Assembly (NCBI GenBank): GCA_947456625.1
Contig: CANGQJ010000006.1
Coordinates: 1 to 42,258, forward strand
Direction of reading: 5' to 3'
Length of the DNA stretch: 42,258 bases
Origin: Bacteroidota bacterium
Lineage (GTDB): Bacteria > Bacteroidota > Bacteroidia > Chitinophagales > Chitinophagaceae
Shown: piece by piece, positions 23,695 to 33,165 of the stretch
How the letters are laid out: each line of letters begins with the position of its first letter
Numbering within the stretch: position 1 is the first letter of the stretch
Translations under genes and position numbers: made by a program
The notes under the pieces: model-generated
Databases searched by the model: none
The model's input: the letters and a program-made list of their open reading frames with translations, nothing else
Told to the model about the DNA's origin: nothing

Positions 23695-24456
23695 ATGCGC
23701 AAATACTATTATCTCCTTATTTTAATTTTAACTTTTTCATTAAAAGGTATTTCACAAACAACGCATACCGAGGAATCATGGTGGGATTATTTAAATCAAA
23801 ATAGGTATAATGATCATTGGGGCTCTTGGATTGATGTCCAGTCCAAATTAAGAGATCATTATGTAAATGCAATTAACGCCAACGAGTACACATTGGGGGC
23901 ATCTTATTTTCAAAACGAACATTTTAAATATACAGGTGCAGTTACCCTGGTGGATGGCTTTCCAGCATTAAATAAGCCTTATCACTTAGAAGAATATAGG
24001 CCTTGGCAAATGATTCAATTAAATACCAAAACCAGCAGATCCAAATGGTTGCAATGGTTAAGGGTGGAGGAGCGGTTTAAGCAAACTGCAATTAATAATA
24101 CTGCAAGTGACAAATATGATTTTACCTATCGTTTACGTTATTATGTTTTAGCGCAATTCCCTTTAAGTAAACATATGTATAAAAAGGGATCGATCTCCTT
24201 TGTCACTTCCGAGGAATTATATTTAAATTTTGGCGAAAGCATTGTTTACAACACATTTGATCAGAACCGGGTTTTTCTAGGCTTTTATTATTATTTAAAT
24301 GATGCCAATATTTTACAATTAGGCTATACCAATATGTATCAAAAATACAATGCGCCTAATAAATATCTTAATGCCGATGTATTAAGAATTTCTGTTTTTA
24401 ATAATATTGATTTTAGAAAAAAGGCAATTAAAACTAAATCATCAGATCAACTTTAA
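23695..24456 (+). CDS. DUF2490-family secreted/outer-membrane protein
   Basis: A 253-residue protein. I prefer ATG 23695, which directly gives a signal peptide (MRKYYYLLILILTFSLKG), over ATG 23662, which adds eleven residues in front. The mature protein is rich in Trp, Tyr and alternating strands, with blocks such as WGSWIDVQSKLRDHY, YFQNEHFKYTGAV, RSKWLQWLRVEERF and YRLRYYVLAQFPL; the LRVEER-RYRLRY pattern is characteristic of DUF2490. A barrel in the outer membrane is likely. It precedes the CE12 esterase gene by 4 bases, so it belongs to the polysaccharide cluster, perhaps as a surface or envelope component. Confidence 0.65.
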   Translation: MRKYYYLLILILTFSLKGISQTTHTEESWWDYLNQNRYNDHWGSWIDVQSKLRDHYVNAINANEYTLGASYFQNEHFKYTGAVTLVDGFPALNKPYHLEEYRPWQMIQLNTKTSRSKWLQWLRVEERFKQTAINNTASDKYDFTYRLRYYVLAQFPLSKHMYKKGSISFVTSEELYLNFGESIVYNTFDQNRVFLGFYYYLNDANILQLGYTNMYQKYNAPNKYLNADVLRISVFNNIDFRKKAIKTKSSDQL

Positions 24457-24460
24457 TAAA

Positions 24461-25210
24461 ATGAAAAATACAATTATTGGCCTTTTTATAGCTATTGTTT
24501 TTTCGGCAGCCATGCCGCCAAAAAAAATGAATATTTGGTTATGTGGCGATAGTACTATGGCCATTAAACAAACCAATGCTTTTCCGGAAACAGGTTGGGG
24601 TATGCCCTTTGTATATTTTTGGGACTCCACAGTTCAGGTAAATAATTTAGCTAAAAATGGTCGTAGCACTAAAACGTTTATTACTGAAAACCTGTGGCAG
24701 CAAGTACTTGATGGTGCTTCAGAAGGGGACTTTGTTTTTATACAATTTGGTCACAACGACGAAGTGCCCGAAAAGAAAAGCTACACCAAGCCCGAAGAGT
24801 TTAAAGCTAATCTTACAAAATTTATTAGAGAAACACGTGCATTAAAAGCAATACCAATATTACTTACACCCGTATCAAGACGTCAATTTGATAGTACAGG
24901 TACTGCTTTGGAAAATCACAAAGCTTATGATGCATTGGTAAAGGAAGTAGCTACAAATGAAAAAGTATTGTTTATAGATGTAGACACCAAAAGCAGGGAA
25001 TTATACCAAAGCTATGGTAAAGAAAAATCCACCTTATTATTTTTACAAGTACAACCCGGTGAGCATCCTAACTATCCCGATGGTAAAATTGACAATACCC
25101 ATTTTTCAGAATTAGGAGCAAGGCTTATTGCACAATTGGTATTAAAGGAAGTAAAAATGTTAAATACTAATTTGAATAATCATATTTTTGTTCCAAAGCC
25201 AACAAAATGA
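24461..25210 (+). CDS. CE12-type rhamnogalacturonan acetylesterase (SGNH hydrolase)
   Basis: A 249-residue secreted hydrolase with a signal peptide at about 1-17. The SGNH blocks are present: GDSTM with Ser31, NGRSTKTF with Gly67, FGHND with Asn99, and DNTHFS with Asp211 and His214. The spacing and the block I variant match rhamnogalacturonan acetylesterases of family CE12, which remove acetyl groups from rhamnogalacturonan I so that glycosidases and lyases can act. It overlaps the next gene by four bases (ATGA). Confidence 0.85.
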   Translation: MKNTIIGLFIAIVFSAAMPPKKMNIWLCGDSTMAIKQTNAFPETGWGMPFVYFWDSTVQVNNLAKNGRSTKTFITENLWQQVLDGASEGDFVFIQFGHNDEVPEKKSYTKPEEFKANLTKFIRETRALKAIPILLTPVSRRQFDSTGTALENHKAYDALVKEVATNEKVLFIDVDTKSRELYQSYGKEKSTLLFLQVQPGEHPNYPDGKIDNTHFSELGARLIAQLVLKEVKMLNTNLNNHIFVPKPTK

Positions 25211-26820
25211 TTTTAAAAAATTACATCAACAGCATCCATAATTTTGTTTGTGTAATTGTACTGTTTTCATTTCAATTTATTATTATTCATAAAGCGGCGG
25301 CGCAAATTACAAACCCACAAACCACTGCCAGCCTAACTTATACCAATCCAATTATTCACGAGGACTTTAGCGACCCCGATGTTATTAGGGTAGGCAATTG
25401 GTTTTATATGACCGCTTCCAGTTTTATTTCAACACCGGGGCTTCCCATATTACGTTCTAGTGATTTAGTGCATTGGGAACTTATTGGATATGCTTTAAAT
25501 AATTTATTTCCTAAAGATTATTATAAAACCGTACACCATGGTGCTGGTGTTTGGGCGCCCAGTATTCGTTTTCATAATGGTGAATTTTATATTTATTATC
25601 CCGATCCAGATTTTGGAATATATATGATTAAGTCAAAAAACATTACTGGAAAATGGAGCGAACCTGTTTTAGTATTAAGTGGCAAAGGCCTTATAGATCC
25701 ATGTCCATTATGGGATGACAATGGTAAAGCTTATTTAGTACATGCCTATGCTGGAAGCAGGGCTGGCATTAAAAGTGTTTTAGCAATGAAGCAAATGAAT
25801 GGGGAAGGCACTAAGATTATTGATGAGGGCAAATTAATTTATGATGGTCATGGCATTGACCCTACAGTAGAAGGCCCTAAAATATATAAACAAAATGGGT
25901 GGTATTATATTTTTGCACCTGCAGGCGGTGTTTCAACTGGATGGCAAATTGTGCTTAGGTCTAAAAATATTTATGGTCCTTATGAGCGTAAAAAAGTAAT
26001 GGAGCAAGGGGATTCTCCTACCAATGGCCCACACCAAGGGGCTTGGGTGCAAACTACAACTGGTACCCATTGGTTTATTCATTTTCAGGACAAAGAAGCT
26101 TATGGCCGAATTACACATTTGCAACCCATGACTTGGAAAAACAATTGGCCAATAATTGGTATGGATCAAAAGGGAAATGATATTGGGGAGCCAGTAATCA
26201 ATTATAAAATGTCTTTAAAAATTTTGGCCAATGTTAATTCTAGTTTAAACGCAGATCCTTTTTTGCCTTTTCAGTGGAATGCCAATCCGGAAGCTAATTG
26301 GCGCATGCCCTACCTAAATAGTTTTCGTTTTTATGCTGTTCAGAAAAATGACAGTTTAAATAACCTTTGGAACTTTCCTGCCTTGTATTTACAAAAACTT
26401 CCCGCAGAGGTTTTTACATTTACTACAAAAATTAATTTTAATGCACTTCAAATAGGAGAACGAACAGGGTTTGTATTATTTGGCAAATCCTATGCAGCCA
26501 TTGAACTAACAAACACTGCAAAAGGATTACAGTTAAATTATGTGGAATGTAATAAAGCCGATAAAGGGGAAAAAGAAATAATTACCAATTTGCAAGACAA
26601 TATGCCAAGCAGTATTTATATTCGTATGCAAATGGAGCGTGACGCAATTGCAAGTTTTGCTTATAGCATCAATGGTGTTGATTTTATTTTAGTAAATAAA
26701 AAATTTAAAGCAACACCAGGTATATGGGTTGGTGCTAAAATGGGTTTTTACTGTGCAAGCAGTCACACCACCAATGATGCTGGCTTTTTAGAAATTAAGT
26801 CCCTTAACATTCAAAAATAA
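25207..26820 (+). CDS. GH43-family glycosidase (arabinofuranosidase/xylosidase-like)
   Basis: A 537-residue secreted enzyme; the signal peptide ends near residue 33 (AAAQ). The five-bladed propeller starts with YTNPIIHEDFSDPDV, giving Asp56 as probable base. Asp164 (LIDPCPLWDD) and Glu222 (PTVEGPKIY) complete the catalytic acids. Residues about 345-537 form a C-terminal beta-sandwich like that of GH43 xylosidases. Substrate is uncertain: alpha-L-arabinofuranosides or beta-xylosides of pectin side chains fit the neighbourhood of a rhamnogalacturonan esterase. It starts within the stop of the esterase gene. Confidence 0.85.
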   Translation: MILKNYINSIHNFVCVIVLFSFQFIIIHKAAAQITNPQTTASLTYTNPIIHEDFSDPDVIRVGNWFYMTASSFISTPGLPILRSSDLVHWELIGYALNNLFPKDYYKTVHHGAGVWAPSIRFHNGEFYIYYPDPDFGIYMIKSKNITGKWSEPVLVLSGKGLIDPCPLWDDNGKAYLVHAYAGSRAGIKSVLAMKQMNGEGTKIIDEGKLIYDGHGIDPTVEGPKIYKQNGWYYIFAPAGGVSTGWQIVLRSKNIYGPYERKKVMEQGDSPTNGPHQGAWVQTTTGTHWFIHFQDKEAYGRITHLQPMTWKNNWPIIGMDQKGNDIGEPVINYKMSLKILANVNSSLNADPFLPFQWNANPEANWRMPYLNSFRFYAVQKNDSLNNLWNFPALYLQKLPAEVFTFTTKINFNALQIGERTGFVLFGKSYAAIELTNTAKGLQLNYVECNKADKGEKEIITNLQDNMPSSIYIRMQMERDAIASFAYSINGVDFILVNKKFKATPGIWVGAKMGFYCASSHTTNDAGFLEIKSLNIQK

Positions 26821-26824
26821 TTTT

Positions 26825-27250
26825 ATGAAAAAAATTGTATTCATTGTTTTATTTATTGCTGCAACTATGAGTTTACAGGCACAGTCAAAAAACCAAGCCG
26901 CAGTGGAGCTTTCTGTAAAAAATTTAATAGCTGCTATGATTTCTGGTGACAGATCTGGGTTAGAAGCGGTAGCATCGGATCATTTAAGTTACGGTCACTC
27001 GGGTGGTCACGTTGAGGGCAAGACAGAGTTTGTTGAAAAAATAGCTAGTGGTCAATCCGATTTTGTAACCTTAGAGGTGAGCGAGCAAACAATTGATATT
27101 GTTGGTAATACTGCAATTGTAAGACATCATTTAAATGGAACAACCAACGATGGCGGTAAGCCAGCTGTTATAAAATTAAATATACTATACGTATTTAAAA
27201 AGGAAAATGGAAGTTGGAAAATGTTAGCAAGACAAGCTGTTAAGGCTTAG
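26825..27250 (+). CDS. secreted NTF2-like (DUF4440) protein
   Basis: A 141-residue protein with a signal peptide ending about residue 20 (LQAQ). The mature part has a cone-shaped NTF2-like fold: an N-terminal helix (AAVELSVKNLIAAMISGD), the YGHSGGHVEGK turn and final strands ENGSWKMLARQ. These proteins occur with carbohydrate clusters in Bacteroidota but their substrate is rarely known. It follows the GH43 gene by 4 bases and overlaps the convergent lacI gene by 11 bases at the 3' ends. Confidence 0.72.
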   Translation: MKKIVFIVLFIAATMSLQAQSKNQAAVELSVKNLIAAMISGDRSGLEAVASDHLSYGHSGGHVEGKTEFVEKIASGQSDFVTLEVSEQTIDIVGNTAIVRHHLNGTTNDGGKPAVIKLNILYVFKKENGSWKMLARQAVKA

Positions 27251-28280
27251 CTTTTTTTTCTGAAGATGCCCTTTGATGTAGTTCGGTGGCAAGTACCACG
27301 TCTTCAAAATCTTTAATTTGTCGTTTACTTTCAATTTGTTTAATTAAAAGTTCGGCAGCTATGCGTCCCATTTCGTAAGCGGGTTGCTTTACTACGGTAA
27401 GGGAAGGTGCAAGTAAATCCGTTAATTCCACATTGCTAAATCCTACCAGTCCAACTTGTTTAGGAATTGCTATATTTTGTTGTTGACAATAACGCAACAC
27501 ACTAGTTGTAATTTTATCAGATGTTGCTAAAATTGCATCTGGTTTATTTTTAGTATTCATTGCCTGAAACATAATGTCAGCAATCTCTTCGTAAACCAAG
27601 CCACCATGTAAGCAAAAGAAAATATTGTCTGGGTTTACAGCAATATTATGATCCTTTAATGCAGCGGTGTATCCTCCAACGCGCTCCTTAGTTATAGATA
27701 AATAGGATGCATTAGCAATACATGCAATTTTGGTGTATCCATTTTTTATAAAATGCGTAGTAGCTTCATAAGCTGCTTTGTAATTATCTACGGATACTTT
27801 ATGAATGTCTGCAAAATCTACTACACGGTCAAAGGAAACCAAGTTCATACCTCTTTGATGTAAATGTTGCACGTGAGAAAAATCAGAAGTTTCGGAGGAC
27901 ACCGAAAATAAAATACCATCCACACTTCGGGAAGCTAAATATTGTAGGGAGGAAATTTCTTTTTCAAAATCATCCTTGCTTTGCGCAATAATTACATTGT
28001 ATCCTTTTTCCTGAGCTACCGATTCAATGCCATTAATGGCTTGTGAAAAAAAGCTGTTTGCAATTTCACAAACAAGCACCCCAATGGAGCTACTGCGCTT
28101 TTCCTTTAAACTTAGTGCAATGGGATTGGGCCTGTAGTTATTTTCCTTGGCGTACAAAAGCACTTTTTCCTTGGTTTCGGGGCTAATTTCATAACTATCC
28201 CTAAGGGCTCTACTTACCGTAGAGGTGGAAAGGCCTAATGCCTTAGCGATATCCTTAATAGTGATGGCCTCAAATCTCAT
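27240..28280 (-). CDS. LacI-family transcriptional regulator of the pectin/hexuronate genes
   Basis: A 346-residue repressor. The helix-turn-helix is at about residues 7-28 (TIKDIAKALGLSTSTVSRAL), followed by the hinge helix region (NPIALSLKEKRS) and a periplasmic-binding-protein-like sensor domain (60-340: SIGVLVCEIANSFFSQAINGI, VGLVGFSNVEL). It is divergent from the GH28-GH105/uxa/kdu operon across a 134-base gap that contains a 38-bp dyad, so it very probably controls that operon and itself. The inducer is unknown; KDG or galacturonate derivatives are reasonable guesses. Confidence 0.88.
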   Translation of the reverse strand: MRFEAITIKDIAKALGLSTSTVSRALRDSYEISPETKEKVLLYAKENNYRPNPIALSLKEKRSSSIGVLVCEIANSFFSQAINGIESVAQEKGYNVIIAQSKDDFEKEISSLQYLASRSVDGILFSVSSETSDFSHVQHLHQRGMNLVSFDRVVDFADIHKVSVDNYKAAYEATTHFIKNGYTKIACIANASYLSITKERVGGYTAALKDHNIAVNPDNIFFCLHGGLVYEEIADIMFQAMNTKNKPDAILATSDKITTSVLRYCQQQNIAIPKQVGLVGFSNVELTDLLAPSLTVVKQPAYEMGRIAAELLIKQIESKRQIKDFEDVVLATELHQRASSEKKAKP

Positions 28281-28302
28281 TTTTGTAATACTTTTTACTG
28301 GC

Positions 28303-28352
28303 TAAAGTTAGGGCATTTTACGCAATTTATGCCGGTATCGTTTGCGTAAAAT
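28303..28352. promoter_or_regulatory. candidate LacI operator (38-bp dyad) and lacI -7 element
   Basis: ATTTTACGCAA (28315-28325) and TTGCGTAAAAT (28342-28352) are perfect 11-base inverted arms. The spacer contains ATGCCGGTAT, a near-palindrome with the same centre (28333.5); 15 of 19 positions pair in all. ACGCAA and TTGCGT are typical LacI/PurR-family half-sites, though normally only four bases apart. TAACTTTA on the minus strand (28303-28310) resembles the -7 box of lacI, which would place the dyad over its -33 region. Confidence 0.6.
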
Positions 28353-28414
28353 AAGGCCAAGAATAAGCCCTGTAAGGCCCTGAAATGGGCATATTTCTTT
28401 AAATTTATTCCCTT

Positions 28415-31400
28415 ATGAAACGATTGATAATTGCCTGTTTTGCAAGTATTTCTTGCTTTTTCGGAGTTGCTCAAACGCAACCCAATTTTAAAGTAGCAAC
28501 TACGAGTTTTAAAAAAGACACCGTAAGTATTGTTAAGTTTAATGCTATTTCAAATGGTAGTTTTTTAAACACACAAGCTATTAATGCTGCCATTGATTTT
28601 ATGCATAAAAAAGGGGGTGGCGTAGTAGTCATTCCTAAAGGCCAATGGTTAACAGGTCCCATTGTGATCAAATCCAATGTGAACTTACATTTAGATAAAA
28701 ACGCATTGGTGGTATTTACATCGGACTTTTCACAATATCCATTAGTGGTTTCCTCTTTTGAAGGCGTGGACGCTGCAAGATGTCAATCACCTATCTCCGC
28801 GGAAAATCAAAATAATATTGCCATTACGGGTGAGGGTATTTTTAATGGAAACGGTTTGTTTTGGAGACCCTTAAAAAAAGATAAGCTTTCGGAAGCCGAG
28901 TGGAAAAGACATTTACAAACTTATGGCGGTGCTTTAACCGATGATAAAAAAACATGGTATCCAAGCAAAGCTGCTGTGGAAGCCTCTAAAGCAAAGGATA
29001 TTGGCAAGTTAGTAAACGGGAAAAAAGTACAAGACTTTGAAGGCATAAAGGATTTTTTACGTCCTAATATGTTAAGGATTAGTGGTTGTAAAAATATTTT
29101 AGTACAAGGAGTGAGTTTTGAAAATTCTCCTGCATGGTCCACTCACTTTTTAATGAGTAGCGATATTACAGTAAAGGGAGTAAAGGTTACCAACCCTTGG
29201 TGGGGAACCAATACCGACGCCATTGACTTGGAAAGTTGTAGTAATGTAGATTTAGAAGATTGTGTTTTTGATACCGGCGATGATGGCATTACCATTAAAA
29301 GTGGAAGAGACGCCGATGGTCGCAAAAGAGGTATGCCTACACAAAATGTGATTGTTAAAAACTGTACGGTATATCATGCACATGGTGGATTTGTTATTGG
29401 AAGTGAAATGAGTGGTGGTGCAAAAAATATTTATATCTCGGATTGTACTTTTATTGGAACCGATATTGGTTTAAGATTTAAAACAGTAAGAGGCAGAGGT
29501 GGCGTAGTTGAAAATATTTATGCGCACAATGTAAACATGAAAGACATTGTAGGCGAGGCTATTTTATTTGATATGTACTATGCTGCAGTGGATCCAATTA
29601 AAATTAACAATGACGATAATACAAAAGTGGTTGTTGAAAAATTTCCTGTAACCGAAGCTACACCTCAGTTTCAACATTTTTACTTTGATAATATTAACTG
29701 CGATGGAGCAAGCAAAGCTGTTTTTGTTAGAGGTTTACCAGAAATGCATATTAAGGACATTAACTTGGATAAACTATTTATAAAGGCAAAACAAGGTATT
29801 CAAATAGAGGAAGCAACTGGCGTACAAATAAAAAATTCAACTATTTTAACACAAGTAGTGGAACCTATTTTATCGCTTACCAATGCCGATCAAATTTCAA
29901 TAGATACCATTGCACTTAAAAAATTAAATCCAGTTAATACCACTTTACCTGAAAAGTTTGCCGCAACTGTAATGCAAATCTGGCCCGATTCTTTTTCGGT
30001 AAAACCAGGTGGCAAAGCAAGATGGAGTTATGATCAGGGAGTGATACTAAAAGGAATAGACGCACTTTGGAATGCAACTGGTGATGTGCAATATTTTAAA
30101 TACTTACAACATAGCATGGACTATTATGTAAAAGAAGATGGAAGTATTTATGATTACAAAACTGATGAATACAATTTAGATCATTTAAACAATGGAAAAT
30201 TACTTTTAACCTTATATCAGGTTACTGGGAATCAAAAATATAAAAAGGCAATTGATTTATTGTACAACCAATTAAGCAATCAGCCCCGAAACGAGGTAGG
30301 TGGGTTTTGGCATAAAAATATTTACCCAAATCAAATGTGGTTAGATGGTTTGTATATGGGCGCTGCTTTTTATGCGCAATATGCAAGTGCGTTTCATGAC
30401 ACAACTGCTTTTGATGACATTACAAAACAGTTTGTTTTATCTGAAAAATATACAAGAGACGCAAATACTGGTTTATTGTATCATGCATGGGATGCAAGCA
30501 AGCAACAAAAATGGGCTAACCCAACCACAGGGCTTTCACCACATATTTGGGGAAGAGCCATGGGATGGTATGGCATGGCGCTTGTGGACGCTTTAGATTA
30601 TTACCCAGTTCAAAATGCTGGAAGATACACCCTTATTCAAATTTTACAAAGATGGGCAAAAGCCATAGTGCAAGTACAAGATCCAAAAGATGGTTTATGG
30701 TTTGATATTATTGATGCACCTCAAGACAAACGTAATTACAAGGAAGCATCTGCTTCAAGTATGTTTACTTGTGTTTTATTTAAGGCAATTCGTCACGGTT
30801 ATATTAGCAACAGTTATTTACCAAATGCTAAAAAAGCATATGCAGGAATTTTAGCCAACTTTATTAGCAATGAAAACGGGTTTATAAGTTTAAAGGGAAC
30901 TGTTAGTGTTTCTGGTTTAGGAGGTAATCCTTACCGCGATGGCAGTTTGGATTATTATTTTAAAGAACCAGTGGTGGTAAACGATCCAAAAGGAATGGGC
31001 GCTTTTTTACAATGTAGTGTAGAAGCTGAATATGCAAAGCAGGACACCAAACATCCAGTGGTTTTATTAGATGCTTATTATAACAATGAAGTAAGAAAGG
31101 ATCCAATGGGTAGAGATAGCAAATGGCATTATGTTTGGGAAGAACTTTCAAACAGTGGTTATAGTATGTTTGGAAAACAGTTTGAAAACAAGGGCGCATT
31201 GTTAAGAACCTTACATACACAGCCCACTGCAAAGGATTTAAATAAAGCAAGTGTATTTGTAATTGTGGATCCAGACAATGTTAAGGACAATCCCAATCCA
31301 AATTATATGAATGCGGCGGATGCCAATGTAATTGCTAATTGGGTAATGGAAGGAGGCGTATTAATATTACTTGCTAACGATAGCGCCAATTGTGACTTAT

Positions 31401-31780
31401 CCCATTTTAATATTTTGGCTAATAAGTTTGGGGTACAATACACCAACGAATCTATTAATATGGTGAAAGGAAATAATTACGACATGGGTGCTGCATTTCC
31501 TGTAACAGGTAATGGTATTTTAAAAACGGGCATGAAAGTGTATGTGAAGGAAGTAAGTGCCATGAATTTATCGGGAACGGCTAAACCCGTTGCACTTGCA
31601 GGAGACAAAGTGGTGGCCTCACTTACTGCATATGGTAAAGGTCAAGTACTTGCTATAGGCGATCCTTGGTTATACAATGAATATGTAGACGGAAGAAAAC
31701 TACCAATAGATTTTCAAAATTTTGATGCTGCTGAGCAAATTGCAAAATGGGCACTTTCAAAAACAAATTCAAAAAATTAA
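28415..31780 (+). CDS. multidomain pectinase: GH28 polygalacturonase + GH105 unsaturated uronyl hydrolase + amidotransferase-like C-terminal domain
   Basis: A 1121-residue secreted protein with signal peptide about 1-19. Residues about 40-510 are GH28: NTDAIDL near 265, GDDGITIKSG near 288, HGGFVIGSEMSGG near 323 and RFKT near 355 are the four catalytic/substrate blocks. Residues about 520-870 are GH105, whose catalytic Asp should be Asp644 in WLDGLYMG, with SPHIWGRAMGWYGMAL and the six-hairpin pattern. Residues about 900-1110 form a flavodoxin/glutamine-amidotransferase-like domain (VFVIVDPD, VMEGGVLILLAND, LAIGDPWLYNE). GH28 would release galacturonate or cut rhamnogalacturonan; GH105 removes unsaturated end residues. 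It heads the operon; the fusion joins two usually separate enzymes. Confidence 0.88.
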   Translation: MKRLIIACFASISCFFGVAQTQPNFKVATTSFKKDTVSIVKFNAISNGSFLNTQAINAAIDFMHKKGGGVVVIPKGQWLTGPIVIKSNVNLHLDKNALVVFTSDFSQYPLVVSSFEGVDAARCQSPISAENQNNIAITGEGIFNGNGLFWRPLKKDKLSEAEWKRHLQTYGGALTDDKKTWYPSKAAVEASKAKDIGKLVNGKKVQDFEGIKDFLRPNMLRISGCKNILVQGVSFENSPAWSTHFLMSSDITVKGVKVTNPWWGTNTDAIDLESCSNVDLEDCVFDTGDDGITIKSGRDADGRKRGMPTQNVIVKNCTVYHAHGGFVIGSEMSGGAKNIYISDCTFIGTDIGLRFKTVRGRGGVVENIYAHNVNMKDIVGEAILFDMYYAAVDPIKINNDDNTKVVVEKFPVTEATPQFQHFYFDNINCDGASKAVFVRGLPEMHIKDINLDKLFIKAKQGIQIEEATGVQIKNSTILTQVVEPILSLTNADQISIDTIALKKLNPVNTTLPEKFAATVMQIWPDSFSVKPGGKARWSYDQGVILKGIDALWNATGDVQYFKYLQHSMDYYVKEDGSIYDYKTDEYNLDHLNNGKLLLTLYQVTGNQKYKKAIDLLYNQLSNQPRNEVGGFWHKNIYPNQMWLDGLYMGAAFYAQYASAFHDTTAFDDITKQFVLSEKYTRDANTGLLYHAWDASKQQKWANPTTGLSPHIWGRAMGWYGMALVDALDYYPVQNAGRYTLIQILQRWAKAIVQVQDPKDGLWFDIIDAPQDKRNYKEASASSMFTCVLFKAIRHGYISNSYLPNAKKAYAGILANFISNENGFISLKGTVSVSGLGGNPYRDGSLDYYFKEPVVVNDPKGMGAFLQCSVEAEYAKQDTKHPVVLLDAYYNNEVRKDPMGRDSKWHYVWEELSNSGYSMFGKQFENKGALLRTLHTQPTAKDLNKASVFVIVDPDNVKDNPNPNYMNAADANVIANWVMEGGVLILLANDSANCDLSHFNILANKFGVQYTNESINMVKGNNYDMGAAFPVTGNGILKTGMKVYVKEVSAMNLSGTAKPVALAGDKVVASLTAYGKGQVLAIGDPWLYNEYVDGRKLPIDFQNFDAAEQIAKWALSKTNSKN

Positions 31781-31806
31781 TTTAAAATAAGCATAAGATT
31801 TCTGCA

Positions 31807-33165
31807 ATGAGTTTACCAGTATTAAACAAACAAGTAATTAGTAAGGATACAAATCATAAAATTCCAGTTACCGAAAAAGTATTACAATTTGGAACGGGTG
31901 TTTTGCTAAGAGGACTTCCCGATTATTTTATTCACAATGCCAATCAACAAAATGTTTTCAATGGCAGTATTGTAGTAATTAAATCTACAAGCTCGGGTGG
32001 CGTGGATGAATTTGCTACACAAGACGCTTTGTTTACACATTGTTTACGTGGCGTATACAATGGAGAAAATGTAGACAGACATTTTGTAAATAGCTCCATT
32101 AGCAGAGTGCTAGCTGCTGCAAACCATTGGGATGAAATTGTAGCACTTGCAAAAAGTGAAGCCATTGAAATTATAATTTCTAATACCACCGAGGCTGGTT
32201 TGGTATTAGACGAAAATGATAATATCACAACTGGTGTACCCAACTCCTTTCCTGGAAAATTATTGGTATTGCTTTTAGCTAGGTACCAACATTTTAATGG
32301 TGATGCAAATAAGGGTTGGGTAATTTTACCAACCGAACTCATTCCCGATAATGCCATTTTATTAAATAGTATTTTAAATAAATTGGCCACCATTAATAAT
32401 TTGCCTACCGATTTTATTACTTGGATGAATAATAGCAATGAGTTTTGCAACACTTTAGTGGACAGAATTGTGCCAGGCAAAGTAAGTGATGAGGAAATGC
32501 AAAGCTTACAGGCTAAATTGGGCTACACCGATAATTTATTAATTACAAGTGAGCCATTTGCTTTGTGGGCTATTGAGTCTAAAAAAGCATCCACCATAGA
32601 AAAATTATCTTTTGCAAAATTAGACGATAGTGTTGCCATTGCGCCAAGCATTGTAAAATTTAGAGAACTTAAATTAAGATTATTAAACGGCACGCACACT
32701 TTTTGTTGTGGCGTTGCTTTATTAGCAGGCTTTGAAACTGTAATAGAAGCTATGAATCACAAAGGCTTTAAGCAATTTATTACCAACTTAATACATACGG
32801 AACTTGTACCTTGTTTAGTAAGTGAAAGTATAAGCTTAAATGAGGCAAGTACTTTTGCAAATAAAGTATTAGAGCGATTTGCAAATCCTTATATCCAACA
32901 TAAATGGATAAGCATTGCTTTAAATTTTGAAGAAAAAATGAAAATGCGTAATAGTTTTTTAATGGATACTTACGCTGCTGCCAACAACACTACTTCAAAA
33001 TACATGAGTATGGGTTTTGCAGCTTTTAGTTTGTATATGCAAAAGGCTAATAATGTAACTATTAATGCAGCAGACTTTTGTAATAATGAAGCATTTGTAG
33101 CTGCAGTAAATACTTGGACAAAAGAAATACAAGAAAAAGGAATGAAAAATATTTTGGAAGCATGA
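31807..33165 (+). CDS. uxaB: tagaturonate reductase (altronate oxidoreductase)
   Basis: A 452-residue member of the mannitol dehydrogenase family. The NAD-binding loop is QFGTGVLLRG (27-36), and the conserved block RLLNGTHTFCCGVALL lies in the C-terminal catalytic domain. UxaB reduces D-tagaturonate to D-altronate with NADH, the second step of galacturonate breakdown in the cytoplasm. It is 26 bases after the GH28-GH105 gene and overlaps uxaA by four bases (ATGA), next to uxaC, which provides its substrate. Fructuronate reductase is an alternative but the flanking uxaA favours UxaB. Confidence 0.9.
   Translation: MSLPVLNKQVISKDTNHKIPVTEKVLQFGTGVLLRGLPDYFIHNANQQNVFNGSIVVIKSTSSGGVDEFATQDALFTHCLRGVYNGENVDRHFVNSSISRVLAAANHWDEIVALAKSEAIEIIISNTTEAGLVLDENDNITTGVPNSFPGKLLVLLLARYQHFNGDANKGWVILPTELIPDNAILLNSILNKLATINNLPTDFITWMNNSNEFCNTLVDRIVPGKVSDEEMQSLQAKLGYTDNLLITSEPFALWAIESKKASTIEKLSFAKLDDSVAIAPSIVKFRELKLRLLNGTHTFCCGVALLAGFETVIEAMNHKGFKQFITNLIHTELVPCLVSESISLNEASTFANKVLERFANPYIQHKWISIALNFEEKMKMRNSFLMDTYAAANNTTSKYMSMGFAAFSLYMQKANNVTINAADFCNNEAFVAAVNTWTKEIQEKGMKNILEA

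Noticed and set aside
31944..32480. Minus-strand frame of 178 codons inside uxaB
   Set aside because: It is antisense to a clear uxaB with conserved motifs; no family resemblance.
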